The translations under genes and the position numbers were made by a program. 64,000 nt of DNA, taken from positions 62,001 to 126,000 of the forward strand of contig NZ_JAOAOQ010000011.1 of the NCBI RefSeq assembly GCF_030398385.1. Direction: 5' to 3'. The notes under the pieces were generated by a model. It had not been told where the DNA came from. It searched no databases and was given only the letters and a program-made list of their open reading frames with translations. Within the stretch, counting starts at the first letter, position 1. Each line of letters opens with the position of its first letter. Positions 45,676 through 55,364 of this stretch are shown here, piece by piece. The stretch is from Aquibium sp. ELW1220 (GTDB taxonomy: Bacteria > Pseudomonadota > Alphaproteobacteria > Rhizobiales > Rhizobiaceae).

Positions 45676-46689
45676 TCAGCTCTCCATGACCTCGACGAGC
45701 GCCGCAGCAAGGCGCGCCGGACCGGGGAAGTAGGTCCATTCCTGGGCGTGCGGATAGGGCGTGTCCCAGCCGGCGATACGGCGGATCGGCGCCTCCAGAT
45801 GGTAGAAGCAGTGCTCCTGCACCAGGGCGGCCAGTTCCGCGCCGAAGCCCGAGGTCAGGGTCGCTTCGTGCACGATCACGCAACGCCCGGTCTTCTTCAC
45901 GGAAGCGACGATCGTGTCGAGATCGAGCGGGTGCAGGGTCCGCAGGTCGATCACCTCGGCGTCGATGCCGCTCTCCTGCGCGGCCGCCTCTGCAACGTAG
46001 ACCATGGTGCCGTAGGCCAGCACGGTCACCGCCGAGCCTTCCCGTCGCACCACCGCCTTGCCGAGCGGGACGGTGTAGTGGCCGGCGGGCACCTCGCCCA
46101 GCGGGTGCTTCGACCAGGGCGTGACCGGACGGTCGTGATGGCCGTCGAACGGGCCGTTGTAGAGGCGCTTCGGCTCCAGGAAGACCACCGGATTGTCGTC
46201 CTCGATGGCGGCGATCAGCAGACCCTTTGCGTCGTATGGGTTCGACGGGACGACGACCTTAAGGCCGGAGACGTGGGTGAACAGCGCCTCGGGCGACTGG
46301 CTGTGCGTCTGGCCGCCGAAGATGCCGCCGCCTGTCGGCATGCGGATGGTGATCGGGCAGGTGAAGTCGCCGGCCGAGCGGTGGCGGATGCGCGCGGCCT
46401 CCGAAACGATCTGGTCGTATGCCGGATAGACGTAGTCGGCGAATTGGATTTCGACGCAGGGGCGCAGGCCGTAGGTGGCCATTCCGATCGCCGTGCCGAC
46501 GATGCCGGCCTCGTTGATGGGGCTGTCGAAGCAGCGATCCTTGCCGAAGCCCTCCTGAAGCCCCTGCGTGCAGCGGAAGACGCCGCCGAAATAGCCGACG
46601 TCCTCGCCGAACACCACCACCTTGCCGTCGCGTTCCATCGCGACCACGTGCGCGTCGCGGATCGCCTCGATCATCGTCATGCGCGGCAT
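45676..46689 (-). CDS. bkdA2: Branched-chain 2-oxoacid dehydrogenase E1 beta subunit
   Basis: 337 residues, close to Pseudomonas BkdA2. With E1 alpha it decarboxylates the 2-oxoacids of Val, Leu and Ile using thiamine diphosphate. Visible are MTMIEAIRDAHVVAMERD, VVVFGEDVGYFGGVFR, FDSPINEAGIVGTAIGMA and the FADYVYPAYDQIVSEAARIRHRS block typical of the E1 beta transketolase-like fold. It starts one base after the E1 alpha stop. Confidence 0.95.
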   Translation of the reverse strand: MPRMTMIEAIRDAHVVAMERDGKVVVFGEDVGYFGGVFRCTQGLQEGFGKDRCFDSPINEAGIVGTAIGMATYGLRPCVEIQFADYVYPAYDQIVSEAARIRHRSAGDFTCPITIRMPTGGGIFGGQTHSQSPEALFTHVSGLKVVVPSNPYDAKGLLIAAIEDDNPVVFLEPKRLYNGPFDGHHDRPVTPWSKHPLGEVPAGHYTVPLGKAVVRREGSAVTVLAYGTMVYVAEAAAQESGIDAEVIDLRTLHPLDLDTIVASVKKTGRCVIVHEATLTSGFGAELAALVQEHCFYHLEAPIRRIAGWDTPYPHAQEWTYFPGPARLAAALVEVMES

Positions 46690-46690
46690 C

Positions 46691-48103
<1,413 letters not shown>

Positions 48104-48919
48104 CTATTCGAACCCGCGCACCGTCTCGGCGTCGAGCGTCACGAGGTGGCGGCGGTCGGACGGCAGCGGCACGAAGGCGACTGCCAGCCCCGAGCCGCGC
48201 AATGTGCAGTGGCCGAAGGAGGCGCCGGTGTGAATCTTGAGGCCGTTGCGATAGGTGGGGTCGATGAAGTCGTGCAGCCCGTTGCCGACAACCACCGGAA
48301 CGCCGTGCCAGAGCGAGACGCCGTCATGATGGATGTGGCCGGTGAGGATGCCGGCGACAGGCCGGCCTGCCAGCGTGCGGCGCAGTCGCTCTGTTTCGGC
48401 CTCGTCCAGGCTCTCCCACGCAAAGGGCGATTCCGTCACGATCCGCGGGCCGTGGTGCATCACCACGATCTTGGGCAGGTCCGGATGGCGCAGCGTCGCC
48501 GCGTCGAGAAAGGCGAACTGGTCGTCGCCCAGCGCGCCGCTCACCTTGCCCGGCACGCTGGTGTCGAGCACGATGACATGAACGCCGTCGAAGACACGGT
48601 CGTAGACATAGGGCGCGTCGAGACCGGTCGTGCGGTCGAGCATGCCTTCGTGGAAGCCGGGGCGGGAATCATGGTTGCCGAGGGCGCAGAGCACCGGCAT
48701 GCCGAGTGCCTCCAGCCGCTGGCGTACGGCGCGGTAGCTCGAGGCGTCGCCCTTGTCGGTCAGGTCGCCGCTGACGATGACGAAATCAGGCGCCGGATCG
48801 ATCGCCGCGATCATCGACAGCGCCGCGTCCAGATTGGCCATCGTGTCGATGCCGTCCACGTCGCGGTCGCAGTGGGCATGGAGGTCGGTCAAGTGGATGA
48901 AGGTCGGTGCTCTGGTCAT
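48104..48919 (-). CDS. Metallophosphoesterase, CpdA/class III cyclic-nucleotide phosphodiesterase-like
   Basis: 271 residues. The di-metal signature is complete: HLTDLHAH (DxH), VSGDLTDKG (GD), ALGNHDSR (GNHD), VMHHGP (H) and GHIHHDG (GHxH). The family hydrolyses cAMP, 2',3'-cAMP or other phosphodiesters; CpdA of E. coli is about the same size. ATG 48919 (MTRAPTFIHLTD) places the first motif at the N-terminus as in homologues; the frame is open to 48982. No cyclase gene is near, so the nucleotide role is unproven. Confidence 0.87.
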   Translation of the reverse strand: MTRAPTFIHLTDLHAHCDRDVDGIDTMANLDAALSMIAAIDPAPDFVIVSGDLTDKGDASSYRAVRQRLEALGMPVLCALGNHDSRPGFHEGMLDRTTGLDAPYVYDRVFDGVHVIVLDTSVPGKVSGALGDDQFAFLDAATLRHPDLPKIVVMHHGPRIVTESPFAWESLDEAETERLRRTLAGRPVAGILTGHIHHDGVSLWHGVPVVVGNGLHDFIDPTYRNGLKIHTGASFGHCTLRGSGLAVAFVPLPSDRRHLVTLDAETVRGFE

Positions 48920-49018
48920 CTGGCGTCGTGATCTAGGGTGCGGGGCGGGAATGTCGTCGGCACGCGGCTCTATCCGTCTCACAGGCGGGAGCGCCGTTCA
49001 AGGGCGCGGCGCGCCGGT

Positions 49019-49951
49019 TCAGGCGGCCACGGCCGGTTCGGCGCCGATGCGCGCGCGGGCGGCAAGGGCCTTCGTCGCCTCGACCGTCTCCTGCGCGGCA
49101 TACCAGTAGCGCTGGTTCAGCTCGATGTTGAACACCGTACCCTGCGGGAAGACGCATTCGGCGATCAGCGTCTGCCAGGGGATGTCGCCCCAGCCGACCG
49201 GCAGGTGCAGGTCGCCATGGCCATAGGCCAGCCGTTCGCCTTCGGTGTACATCCAGATGTCGTCCTGGCGGCCGAAACTGTCATGGATGTGCAGGTGGCG
49301 GCCAAAAGGCGCCAGCGTCCTGATCTCCTCGACGAAATCGGCGCGGCGTCCTTCCCAGTCGAGCATCAGCCAGGAGTGGCTGAAGTCGATCGTCGCCCGC
49401 ACGTTCGGGTGGTCGATCGCCGCGAGTTCCGTGGCAAGCCGGCGCGGCGACGAGGCGTGCACCTTGCCGTCGAAGCCGGCGAACAACGTTTCAACGCACA
49501 GGACGAGGCCGGTGCTGCGCGCGACGTCGCCGGCCCGCGCCAGCCACTCGCGCTGGCGCGCATAGGCAGCCTCCAGCCCGTCGCCCTGCTGTATCGGCGC
49601 CAGGCCCGAATGGATGACGTAGTGCGCGGCATCCAGTTCGGCCGCGACCTCCAGCGAGGCGGCGAGGACGTCCATGTGGCGCTGCAGCCGGTAGGGCTCG
49701 TCCATGAAGTTGATCGCCAGAGGTCCATGCACGGTGTAGCCGACCGAGCGGCCCGCGCAGGCGCGCTTCAGCGCTTCCATCTGCGGCCGGCGGATGCGGC
49801 CGCCCACCACGACGTCCATGTCGAAGGTCGACAGTTCGATCCATTCCACGCCGAGACGCTCGATCATGTCGAGCTCGTCGGCAAAGTCCGACAGGTCGTT
49901 TCGACGCTTGTGGGCGGTGATCCCTGTGCCGGCGGCGCCGTTCGAGAGCAT
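49019..49951 (-). CDS. Sugar phosphate isomerase/epimerase-like TIM-barrel protein
   Basis: 310 residues of the xylose-isomerase-like barrel superfamily (IolE/Hyi/UlaE relatives). Metal-site segments are visible in order: VHGPLAINF, YVIHSGLAP, LCVETLFAG, RATIDFSHSWLM, HLHIHDSF and a late FNIELNQRYW. ATG 49951 has AAGGA nine bases upstream; the frame runs open to 50635 without meaning. It lies downstream of the RidA-like and IclR-type genes on the same strand and divergent from the Rieske oxygenase, so it may take part in the same catabolic route. The substrate is unknown. Confidence 0.83.
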   Translation of the reverse strand: MLSNGAAGTGITAHKRRNDLSDFADELDMIERLGVEWIELSTFDMDVVVGGRIRRPQMEALKRACAGRSVGYTVHGPLAINFMDEPYRLQRHMDVLAASLEVAAELDAAHYVIHSGLAPIQQGDGLEAAYARQREWLARAGDVARSTGLVLCVETLFAGFDGKVHASSPRRLATELAAIDHPNVRATIDFSHSWLMLDWEGRRADFVEEIRTLAPFGRHLHIHDSFGRQDDIWMYTEGERLAYGHGDLHLPVGWGDIPWQTLIAECVFPQGTVFNIELNQRYWYAAQETVEATKALAARARIGAEPAVAA

Positions 49952-50121
49952 GCGGGAGGTCCTTTTCCAGGTCGGGAAGCGCTTGTACGGAGGCAATAGC
50001 CGGCCGGCCTGCGACGCTGCGCTGACCGCCCGCCGCGGTCCATGGCAAATCCGTCTGACAGGGCGATGACGGCCGGCTGGCGTCATCGCCCCATTCCCCT
50101 TGGACGGGACGGCAGCCGCCG

Positions 50122-50505
50122 TCAGCCTGCCGCCACCACCTCGACCTCGACCTTGAACTCCTCGCGGGTGAAGCCGCCGACGATCATCAGCGTGGAGGCC
50201 GGGGAGGGGGCCTGGAACAGGCGGTCGCGGACGGCCATGTAGGGCTTCATGTGCTCGCGGGCCGTGACGTAGGCGTTGATGCGGACGACGTTCTTCAGCG
50301 TCATGCCGGCGGCGGCGAGGATGGTCGCGATGGCGGCGAAGCAGAGTTCGGCCTGCGCCCCGGCGGTCTCGGGGACGACGTCGTCTGGCGAAATGCCGAG
50401 CTGGCCCGAGCAGAACACCAGCCGCGCGCCGGCCTCGATTTCCACCGCATGGCTGTAGGCCGCGAAAGGCGCGCGCACGCCGTCGGGGGTGAGGTGGGTG
50501 AGCAT
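50122..50505 (-). CDS. RidA/YjgF-family protein lacking the canonical catalytic Arg
   Basis: 127 residues, normal Rid length. RidA hydrolyses reactive enamine/imine intermediates in the cytoplasm. Family features are FCSGQLGISPDD, the VVRINAYVTAREHMKPYMAV block and the C-terminal FKVEVEVVAA. The conserved PARST segment that supplies the catalytic Arg in RidA reads SPASTLMIV here, so the Arg is missing; this places it with the Rid groups that do not show RidA-type imine deaminase activity. ATG 50505 has GAGG six bases upstream; 50538 is possible. It lies between the TIM-barrel and IclR-type genes. Confidence 0.85.
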   Translation of the reverse strand: MLTHLTPDGVRAPFAAYSHAVEIEAGARLVFCSGQLGISPDDVVPETAGAQAELCFAAIATILAAAGMTLKNVVRINAYVTAREHMKPYMAVRDRLFQAPSPASTLMIVGGFTREEFKVEVEVVAAG

Positions 50506-50582
50506 GGCGGGCCTCTGCGAAAGGTGTGTCGGGGGCAATCATGCACGGGCGGGGAGGGATGTCGACGGGGTCTCTCCGGCTT

Positions 50583-50605
50583 CCCCTCCCCGCAAGGCGG
50601 AGGGG
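50583..50605 (-). terminator. Hairpin between iclR-type and ridA-like genes
   Basis: CCCCTCC (50583-50589) pairs with GGAGGGG (50599-50605) across a nine-base loop, in the 187-base gap between the two minus-strand genes. A second, imperfect inverted repeat (CCGGTTCGA near 50620, TCGAACGG near 50653) lies beside it; together they may be a degenerate intergenic repeat. Confidence 0.4.
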
Positions 50606-50692
50606 GCAGCGGCGCGGCGCCCGGTTCGAAGCCACCTGTCGCGAGCTTCCGCTCGAACGGGGTCGGGGGGCTCCCGGCCCGTGCAGGTGACC

Positions 50693-51541
50693 CTACAACA
50701 GCCCCGCCAGCGCCCCCGCGCAGTCCTTCAGCGTCGCCAGCGCTTCCCGCCTGAACGCCGCGTCCGCCAGTCGCGCCGACGTCGCCGAAAAGCCGAGCGC
50801 GGCGACCTCGCCGCTGGCGGCGGGCACGGCGACGGCGAGCGCGGCGACGCCGGGCTCGAACTCGCCGTCGACGAGTGCGTGGCCCGCCGCCGCGATGGTC
50901 CGCACTGCGGTGGCGATGGCGTTGCGGTCGAGGGTGGTGGCGGGGGTGTGGGGCTCGAGGGGGGCAGTGCGGATGGCTTCGGCGGCGGTCCCGGCGTCGC
51001 CGGCGGCGAGCAGCATGCGGCCGATGGCGGTGGAGAGCAGTGGCACGCGGCTGCCGATGGTGAAGCCGATGCGGGCCCGCTCGGTCTCGCCGCCGGCATG
51101 GGCCACGTAGACGGCCTCCGCGCCGTCGAGCATGGCGAGCGAGATGGTCTCGCCGATCCGGAGCGAGAAGGCGCGCATCACCGGCTGGATGGTCTTGCCG
51201 AACTGGCGCCCCTGCAGGAAGCCGCCGGCCAGCACGAGGATGCGCGGGGTGAGCGCAAACAGCCGGTCCTGCTGGCGCACGTAGCCCAGATGCACCAGTG
51301 TCAGCACCAGCCGGCGGGTCGCCGCGCGGTCGAAGCCGGTGAGGCGGGCGATCTGCGGCAAGGTGAGGTGGGTGTGCTCGGCGTCGAAGGCCTTCAGCAC
51401 CGCCATGCCCTTGGCGAAGGTCAGCGAGATGTCCTTCTCGGCGACGGTGCCGACGGCCGGTTCCGGATGCGGAGGGGGCACGTCGGGGCTCCCCTGCGTC
51501 CGCAGGTCGCGGGCGGCGGGCTCCTGGCGGTGTCGTGTCAC
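50693..51541 (-). CDS. IclR-family transcriptional regulator
   Basis: 282 residues. The N-terminal winged helix is FAKGMAVLKAFDAEHTHLTLPQIARLTGFDRAATRRLVLTLVHLGYV (split by its conserved KGM, LPQIA and RRLVLTL elements), followed by the effector-binding domain with IGETISLAMLDGAEAVYVAHA and STAIGRMLLA. This arrangement is that of PcaR/PobR-like regulators of aromatic catabolism. GTG 51541 is the likely start. It is divergent from the Rieske oxygenase gene, and the intervening 186 bases contain a perfect 13-base interrupted palindrome that is a good operator candidate. Confidence 0.9.
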   Translation of the reverse strand: MTRHRQEPAARDLRTQGSPDVPPPHPEPAVGTVAEKDISLTFAKGMAVLKAFDAEHTHLTLPQIARLTGFDRAATRRLVLTLVHLGYVRQQDRLFALTPRILVLAGGFLQGRQFGKTIQPVMRAFSLRIGETISLAMLDGAEAVYVAHAGGETERARIGFTIGSRVPLLSTAIGRMLLAAGDAGTAAEAIRTAPLEPHTPATTLDRNAIATAVRTIAAAGHALVDGEFEPGVAALAVAVPAASGEVAALGFSATSARLADAAFRREALATLKDCAGALAGLL

Positions 51542-51622
51542 GGCCGCGCTTCCGTACAGGTGTGGCGCAGGCGCGAAAAGCGGCGCGCTTGACAGGCTCC
51601 CGAGAGGCCGAATAGGTTCGTT

Positions 51623-51652
51623 CGATAATATAGCATGCGTGCGATAATCGCA
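51623..51652. promoter_or_regulatory. Candidate IclR-type operator
   Basis: TGCGAT-A-ATCGCA at 51640-51652 is a perfect interrupted palindrome, and its core CGATAAT recurs at 51623-51629, 19 bases away on the same face of the helix within error. It lies between the divergent IclR-type and Rieske oxygenase genes, about 75 bases before the oxygenase start. Confidence 0.55.
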
Positions 51653-51727
51653 CAGTCTGCGGTGCGGAGGCAAGGGCGGTCTCGCCATGCGTCCGTGCCG
51701 CAGGCGAGCCAGGGAGGACCCCCAGCC

Positions 51728-53050
51728 ATGATGAGCCAGGCGCAGAACGACCTTCTCACCCGTGTCGGCAAGGGCACCGATGGCGGCGCGATGCTGCGGA
51801 TGTACTGGCAGCCGGCGGCGCTGTCGGACGAACTCGTCTCTGCGCGGCCGGTGGTGCCCGTTCGGCTGCTCGGCGAGGATCTGGTGCTGTTTCGCGACAA
51901 TGCCGGCGCGCTCGGCCTGATCGGCCGGCATTGCCCGCATCGCGGCGCCGACCTCTGCTATGGTCGGCGCGAGGACAACGGCCTGCGCTGCCCGTTCCAC
52001 GGCTGGCATTTCGACCGCACGGGCCAGTGCGTGGAGCAGCCCGGCGAGCCGGAGGGCTCGCGCATGCACGAAAACATCCGCGCGGTGTCTTATCCGGTGG
52101 TCGAGAAGAACGGCATCGTCTTCGCCTATATGGGGCCGGGCGAGCCGCCGGCCTTCCCGGCGCTCGACTGCTTCGCCGCGCCCGACAGCCATGTCTTCGC
52201 CTTCAAGGGGCTGTGGGAGTGCAACTGGCTGCAGGCGCTGGAGGTGGGCATCGACCCGGCGCACGCCTCCTTCCTGCACCGCTTCCTGCAGGACGAGGAC
52301 CCGGCGCAGGCTTACGGCAAGCAGTTCCGCGACAAGGCCGGCAACACCGACATGCCGATGACGCAGCTTCTGCGCGAATACCCGCGGCCGGAGATCCGCG
52401 TCGAGGACACCGACTACGGCCTGCGGCTGATCTCGCTGCGCCACATGGACGACGGGCGCAGCCATGTCCGCGTCACCAACCAGATCTTCCCCGAGGCGAT
52501 CTGTATCCCGATGTCGAACGAGATGACGATCACCCAGTGGCACGTGCCCGTCGACGACGAGACCTGCTACTGGTACTCGATGTTCACCAGCTTCGGGAAG
52601 CCGGTCGACAAGACGGTGATGCGCGAGCAGCGCATGAAGGAGCACCGCCTGCCCGATTATGCGCCGCTGAAGAACAAGCGCAACAATTACGGCTACAACC
52701 CGGACGAGCAGGAAAGCTTGACCTATACGGGCATGGGGCTCGACATCAACGTGCACGACCAGTGGGCGGTGGAATCCATGGGCCGTATACAGGACCGCAC
52801 CGACGAGCACCTCGGCCGCACCGACGTCGCCATCATGAAGCACCGCCGCAAGCTTCTGGCGGCGATGAAGGCGGTGAAGGAGGGGGATGTGGCGGCGCTG
52901 CCGATGCGGGGGGAGGCGGCTGAGGTCGAGGCGATCCGCGGGCCGGTGTCGATCGATGCGATCGGGGAAACGGAGGGGTGGGAGGCGTTGTGGCCGGAGG
53001 CGGATCGGGCGCGGCGGGCGGGGTCGAGTTGGGCGGCGGCGGTGCTTTAG
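51728..53050 (+). CDS. Rieske non-heme iron oxygenase, alpha subunit (phthalate dioxygenase-like)
   Basis: 440 residues. The Rieske centre is C69-x-H71-x16-C88-x2-H91 (CPH...CPFH), and the mononuclear iron site is D176-x2-H179-x4-H184 (DPAHASFLH). Length and the C-terminal region (NKRNNYGYNPDEQESLTYTG, then DQWAVESMGRIQDRT) follow the phthalate 4,5-dioxygenase type, a homo-oligomer needing a separate reductase. No beta subunit, ferredoxin or reductase is encoded nearby. ATG 51728 (with ATG 51731 next) has AGGGAGGA about ten bases upstream. It is probably controlled by the divergent IclR-type regulator. Substrate unknown. Confidence 0.92.
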   Translation: MMSQAQNDLLTRVGKGTDGGAMLRMYWQPAALSDELVSARPVVPVRLLGEDLVLFRDNAGALGLIGRHCPHRGADLCYGRREDNGLRCPFHGWHFDRTGQCVEQPGEPEGSRMHENIRAVSYPVVEKNGIVFAYMGPGEPPAFPALDCFAAPDSHVFAFKGLWECNWLQALEVGIDPAHASFLHRFLQDEDPAQAYGKQFRDKAGNTDMPMTQLLREYPRPEIRVEDTDYGLRLISLRHMDDGRSHVRVTNQIFPEAICIPMSNEMTITQWHVPVDDETCYWYSMFTSFGKPVDKTVMREQRMKEHRLPDYAPLKNKRNNYGYNPDEQESLTYTGMGLDINVHDQWAVESMGRIQDRTDEHLGRTDVAIMKHRRKLLAAMKAVKEGDVAALPMRGEAAEVEAIRGPVSIDAIGETEGWEALWPEADRARRAGSSWAAAVL

Positions 53051-53076
53051 TGGCTGGTTCCCGAATGCTTTTGCTC

Positions 53077-53265
53077 TACGGCGCCCCCCTCTGTCCTGCC
53101 GGACATCTCCCCCACGAGGGGGGAGATCGGCAGCTTCATGGGCGGCGCCCGTCCTGCGCCGCTGGAGATTGGCGAACGCCGCGGCGACGGCCGATCTCCC
53201 CCCGAGTGGGGGAGATGTCCGGCAGGACAGAGGGGGGCGCGAGGGAACGCGACCTCTCGGCTACA
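53077..53265. repeat. Intergenic palindromic repeat, copy 2
   Basis: Inverted arms at 53082-53130 and 53191-53239, 49 bases each, around a 60-base centre. The left arm is identical in core to the copy at 44144-44192, and the right flank GAACGCGAC also recurs (44307-44315, 53246-53254). It fills the 250-base gap between the Rieske oxygenase and ligase genes, so a large hairpin would form in a joint transcript. Confidence 0.85.
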
Positions 53266-53300
53266 AGCTCCTCCGCCTTGTCGATTCACGAGCCACACGC

Positions 53301-54752
53301 ATGACCCCGCCCCTCTCCCCCGGCTTCACCGCCGAGCACGGCCTGCTCACCTCCGACCAGCTCCGCCTCGCCGAGGAGGTGCTCGCCCGCGTCGAGGCGG
53401 AGGGGCTGGAGACGGTGCGGGTGCTGTTTGCCGACCAGCATGGCGTGCTGCGCGGCAAGACGATCGTGGCCGGCGCGCTGGCGTCGGCGTTTCGCAGCGG
53501 GCTCGCGGTCACCTCGACGCTGCTGCTCAAGGACACCTCGCACCGCACCGTGTTCCCGGTCTGGGGCGGGGACATCGGCTTCGGGGCGGGGATGATGACG
53601 GGGGCGGGCGACATCGTGATGGTGCCGGACCCGGCCACTTTCCGCGTGCTGCCCTGGTCGCCGAAGTCGGGCTACGTGCTCTGCGATCTCGTCCAGAAGG
53701 ACGGGACGCCGATCCCGTTCTCCTCGCGCGCCATCCTGCGCAAGGCCGTCGAGCGGCTGGAGGCGGCGGGCCGGCGGCTGGTCTGCGGGCTGGAGGTCGA
53801 GTTCCACGTCTACCGGCTCGACGATCCGAAGCTCGCCCATGCCGATGGCGGGATGCCGGGAACGCCGCCCGCCACCAGCCTGCTCGCGCAGGGCTACCAG
53901 TATCTCACCGACGCGCGCTACGACGCGCTGGAGCCGGTGATGGACGCGCTGCGGCGTGCCTGCCTGGCGCTCGGCCTGCCGGTGCGCTCGATGGAGGCGG
54001 AGTTCGGGCCGAGCCAGTGCGAGTTCACCTTCGAGCCGGACGGGGCGATGGCGCATGCCGACGCGATGATGCTGTTTCGCATGGCGGCCAAGCAGGTCTG
54101 CGCCCGCATGGGCCTGCACGCTACCTTCATGTGCCGGCCGAAGGTGGAGAACGGCATGGCGAGCGGCTGGCACCTGCACCAGTCGGTGGTGGATGCGGCC
54201 TCCGGCGAGAACCTGTTCATGCCGGCCGCGGACGGCGCGCTGTCGGCCGATGCGTCGGGCTGGATCGCCGGTCTGCTCGAACACGCCGCCGAGACCTGCC
54301 TGCTGACGACGCCGACCGTCAACGGCTACAAGCGCTACCAGGCCTTCCAGCTGGCGCCGGACCGCGTGCAATGGGGCCGCGACAACAAGGGCGCGATGAT
54401 CCGCGGGCTGATGGTGCCGGGCGACCGGGCGAGCCGGATCGAGAACCGCGTCGCCGAGCCCGCCGCCAACCCCTATCTCTACTTCGCCTCGCAGATCCTG
54501 TGCGGCCTCGACGGGCTGGAGCGCGGCCTGACCGCCCCGCCGCCGGTCGAAAGCCCCTACGAGAGCGATGCCGCGCTGCTGCCGAAGAGCCTGGTCGCCG
54601 CCATCGAGCGGTTCGAGGCGAGCGGGTTCTATCGCGAGACGCTGGGCGAGGACGTCGTGTCGTACCTGACCCGCATCAAGCGGGCGGAGTGGGACCGCTA
54701 TCTGATGACGGTGTCGGAGTGGGAGCAGCGGGAGTATTTTTCGCTGTTTTGA
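53301..54752 (+). CDS. Glutamine synthetase-family ligase (gamma-glutamyl-amide synthetase-like)
   Basis: 483 residues. The family joins glutamate to ammonia or an amine using ATP. Metal and substrate segments are GLEVEFHVY (ExE), MEAEFGPSQCEFTF, GMASGWHLHQSV (glutamate loop), NGYKRYQAFQLAPDRVQWGRDNKGAMIRGL and RIENRVAEPAANPYLYFA. Compared with GlnA, the N-terminal beta-grasp part is LFADQHGVLRGK and the usual NR of the ATP site reads NK, so a non-GlnA substrate such as an alkyl- or arylamine is likely (PuuA, GlnT, AtdA1 are related). ATG 53301 is chosen as the first Met before homology; the open frame to 52887 overlaps the oxygenase. It lies 250 bases after the Rieske gene. Confidence 0.88.
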   Translation: MTPPLSPGFTAEHGLLTSDQLRLAEEVLARVEAEGLETVRVLFADQHGVLRGKTIVAGALASAFRSGLAVTSTLLLKDTSHRTVFPVWGGDIGFGAGMMTGAGDIVMVPDPATFRVLPWSPKSGYVLCDLVQKDGTPIPFSSRAILRKAVERLEAAGRRLVCGLEVEFHVYRLDDPKLAHADGGMPGTPPATSLLAQGYQYLTDARYDALEPVMDALRRACLALGLPVRSMEAEFGPSQCEFTFEPDGAMAHADAMMLFRMAAKQVCARMGLHATFMCRPKVENGMASGWHLHQSVVDAASGENLFMPAADGALSADASGWIAGLLEHAAETCLLTTPTVNGYKRYQAFQLAPDRVQWGRDNKGAMIRGLMVPGDRASRIENRVAEPAANPYLYFASQILCGLDGLERGLTAPPPVESPYESDAALLPKSLVAAIERFEASGFYRETLGEDVVSYLTRIKRAEWDRYLMTVSEWEQREYFSLF

Positions 54753-54805
54753 GGGGGGCGTGGCCGGTCGGACGTGTGTCGTCTTTCTGCACCGCGCGCG
54801 GCGCC

Positions 54806-55168
54806 TTATGTATCCGAACTGCGAAAACCGCTTCCTGCTCGAACGTTGGAGCTCAAGGTGCGGAGGCTGCGCGCGAGCCACCGCCAGAAGGGCAGACGCC
54901 GACGCACGACAATCGTCTCTTCGACGACGATTTCACGGTTCGGTTTCCCGCTTAGCACGAGCCTTCCGCTCCGGCCGTATCGCTGCAGCCAGTCATCGAG
55001 CCAGTTCGCAGCTTGCCGGTCATCGAGCACGATCACCATGAGCCACATGTCGTAGGGACCGAGCTTGCGCGCATCCCACCGGATGACCGCCGACCGCCAC
55101 TTGCGCCTGATCGGATCAAAGACGGCTTCCGGCGAGGTCGCATAGAAGCGGAAGACGTGGTTTGCCAT
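54806..55168 (-). CDS. Hypothetical protein, about 120 residues
   Basis: I do not recognise this gene. From ATG 55168 (MANHVFRFYATSPEAVF) it encodes 120 residues; ATG 55213 would add 15. The middle has a hydrophobic stretch (MWLMVIVLDDRQAANWLDDWL) too charged to be a clear membrane helix, and the C-terminal third is rich in Arg (VVRRRLPFWRWLARSLR). Ribosome sites are weak at both starts. It converges with the ligase gene. The region is lower in G+C than its neighbours, which suggests recent acquisition. Confidence 0.45.
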   Translation of the reverse strand: MANHVFRFYATSPEAVFDPIRRKWRSAVIRWDARKLGPYDMWLMVIVLDDRQAANWLDDWLQRYGRSGRLVLSGKPNREIVVEETIVVRRRLPFWRWLARSLRTLSSNVRAGSGFRSSDT

Positions 55169-55364
55169 TGCGGATGAGCAAGCTCCTTCGGTGATTCCCT
55201 GCTTTGCGCGCATATTCTTGCCCTGACGGTCCTTGATATGCTCGTTTGGCGTGAGGAGCCAAGGCCCTTCTTGCAATCCGTCTCAGGCCTTCGGAATCGA
55301 GTTAATTTAATGAATTCTGTCGCTTGGCTTGCTTGTGGATAAAAATCCGGAAGAATAGGTTGCC

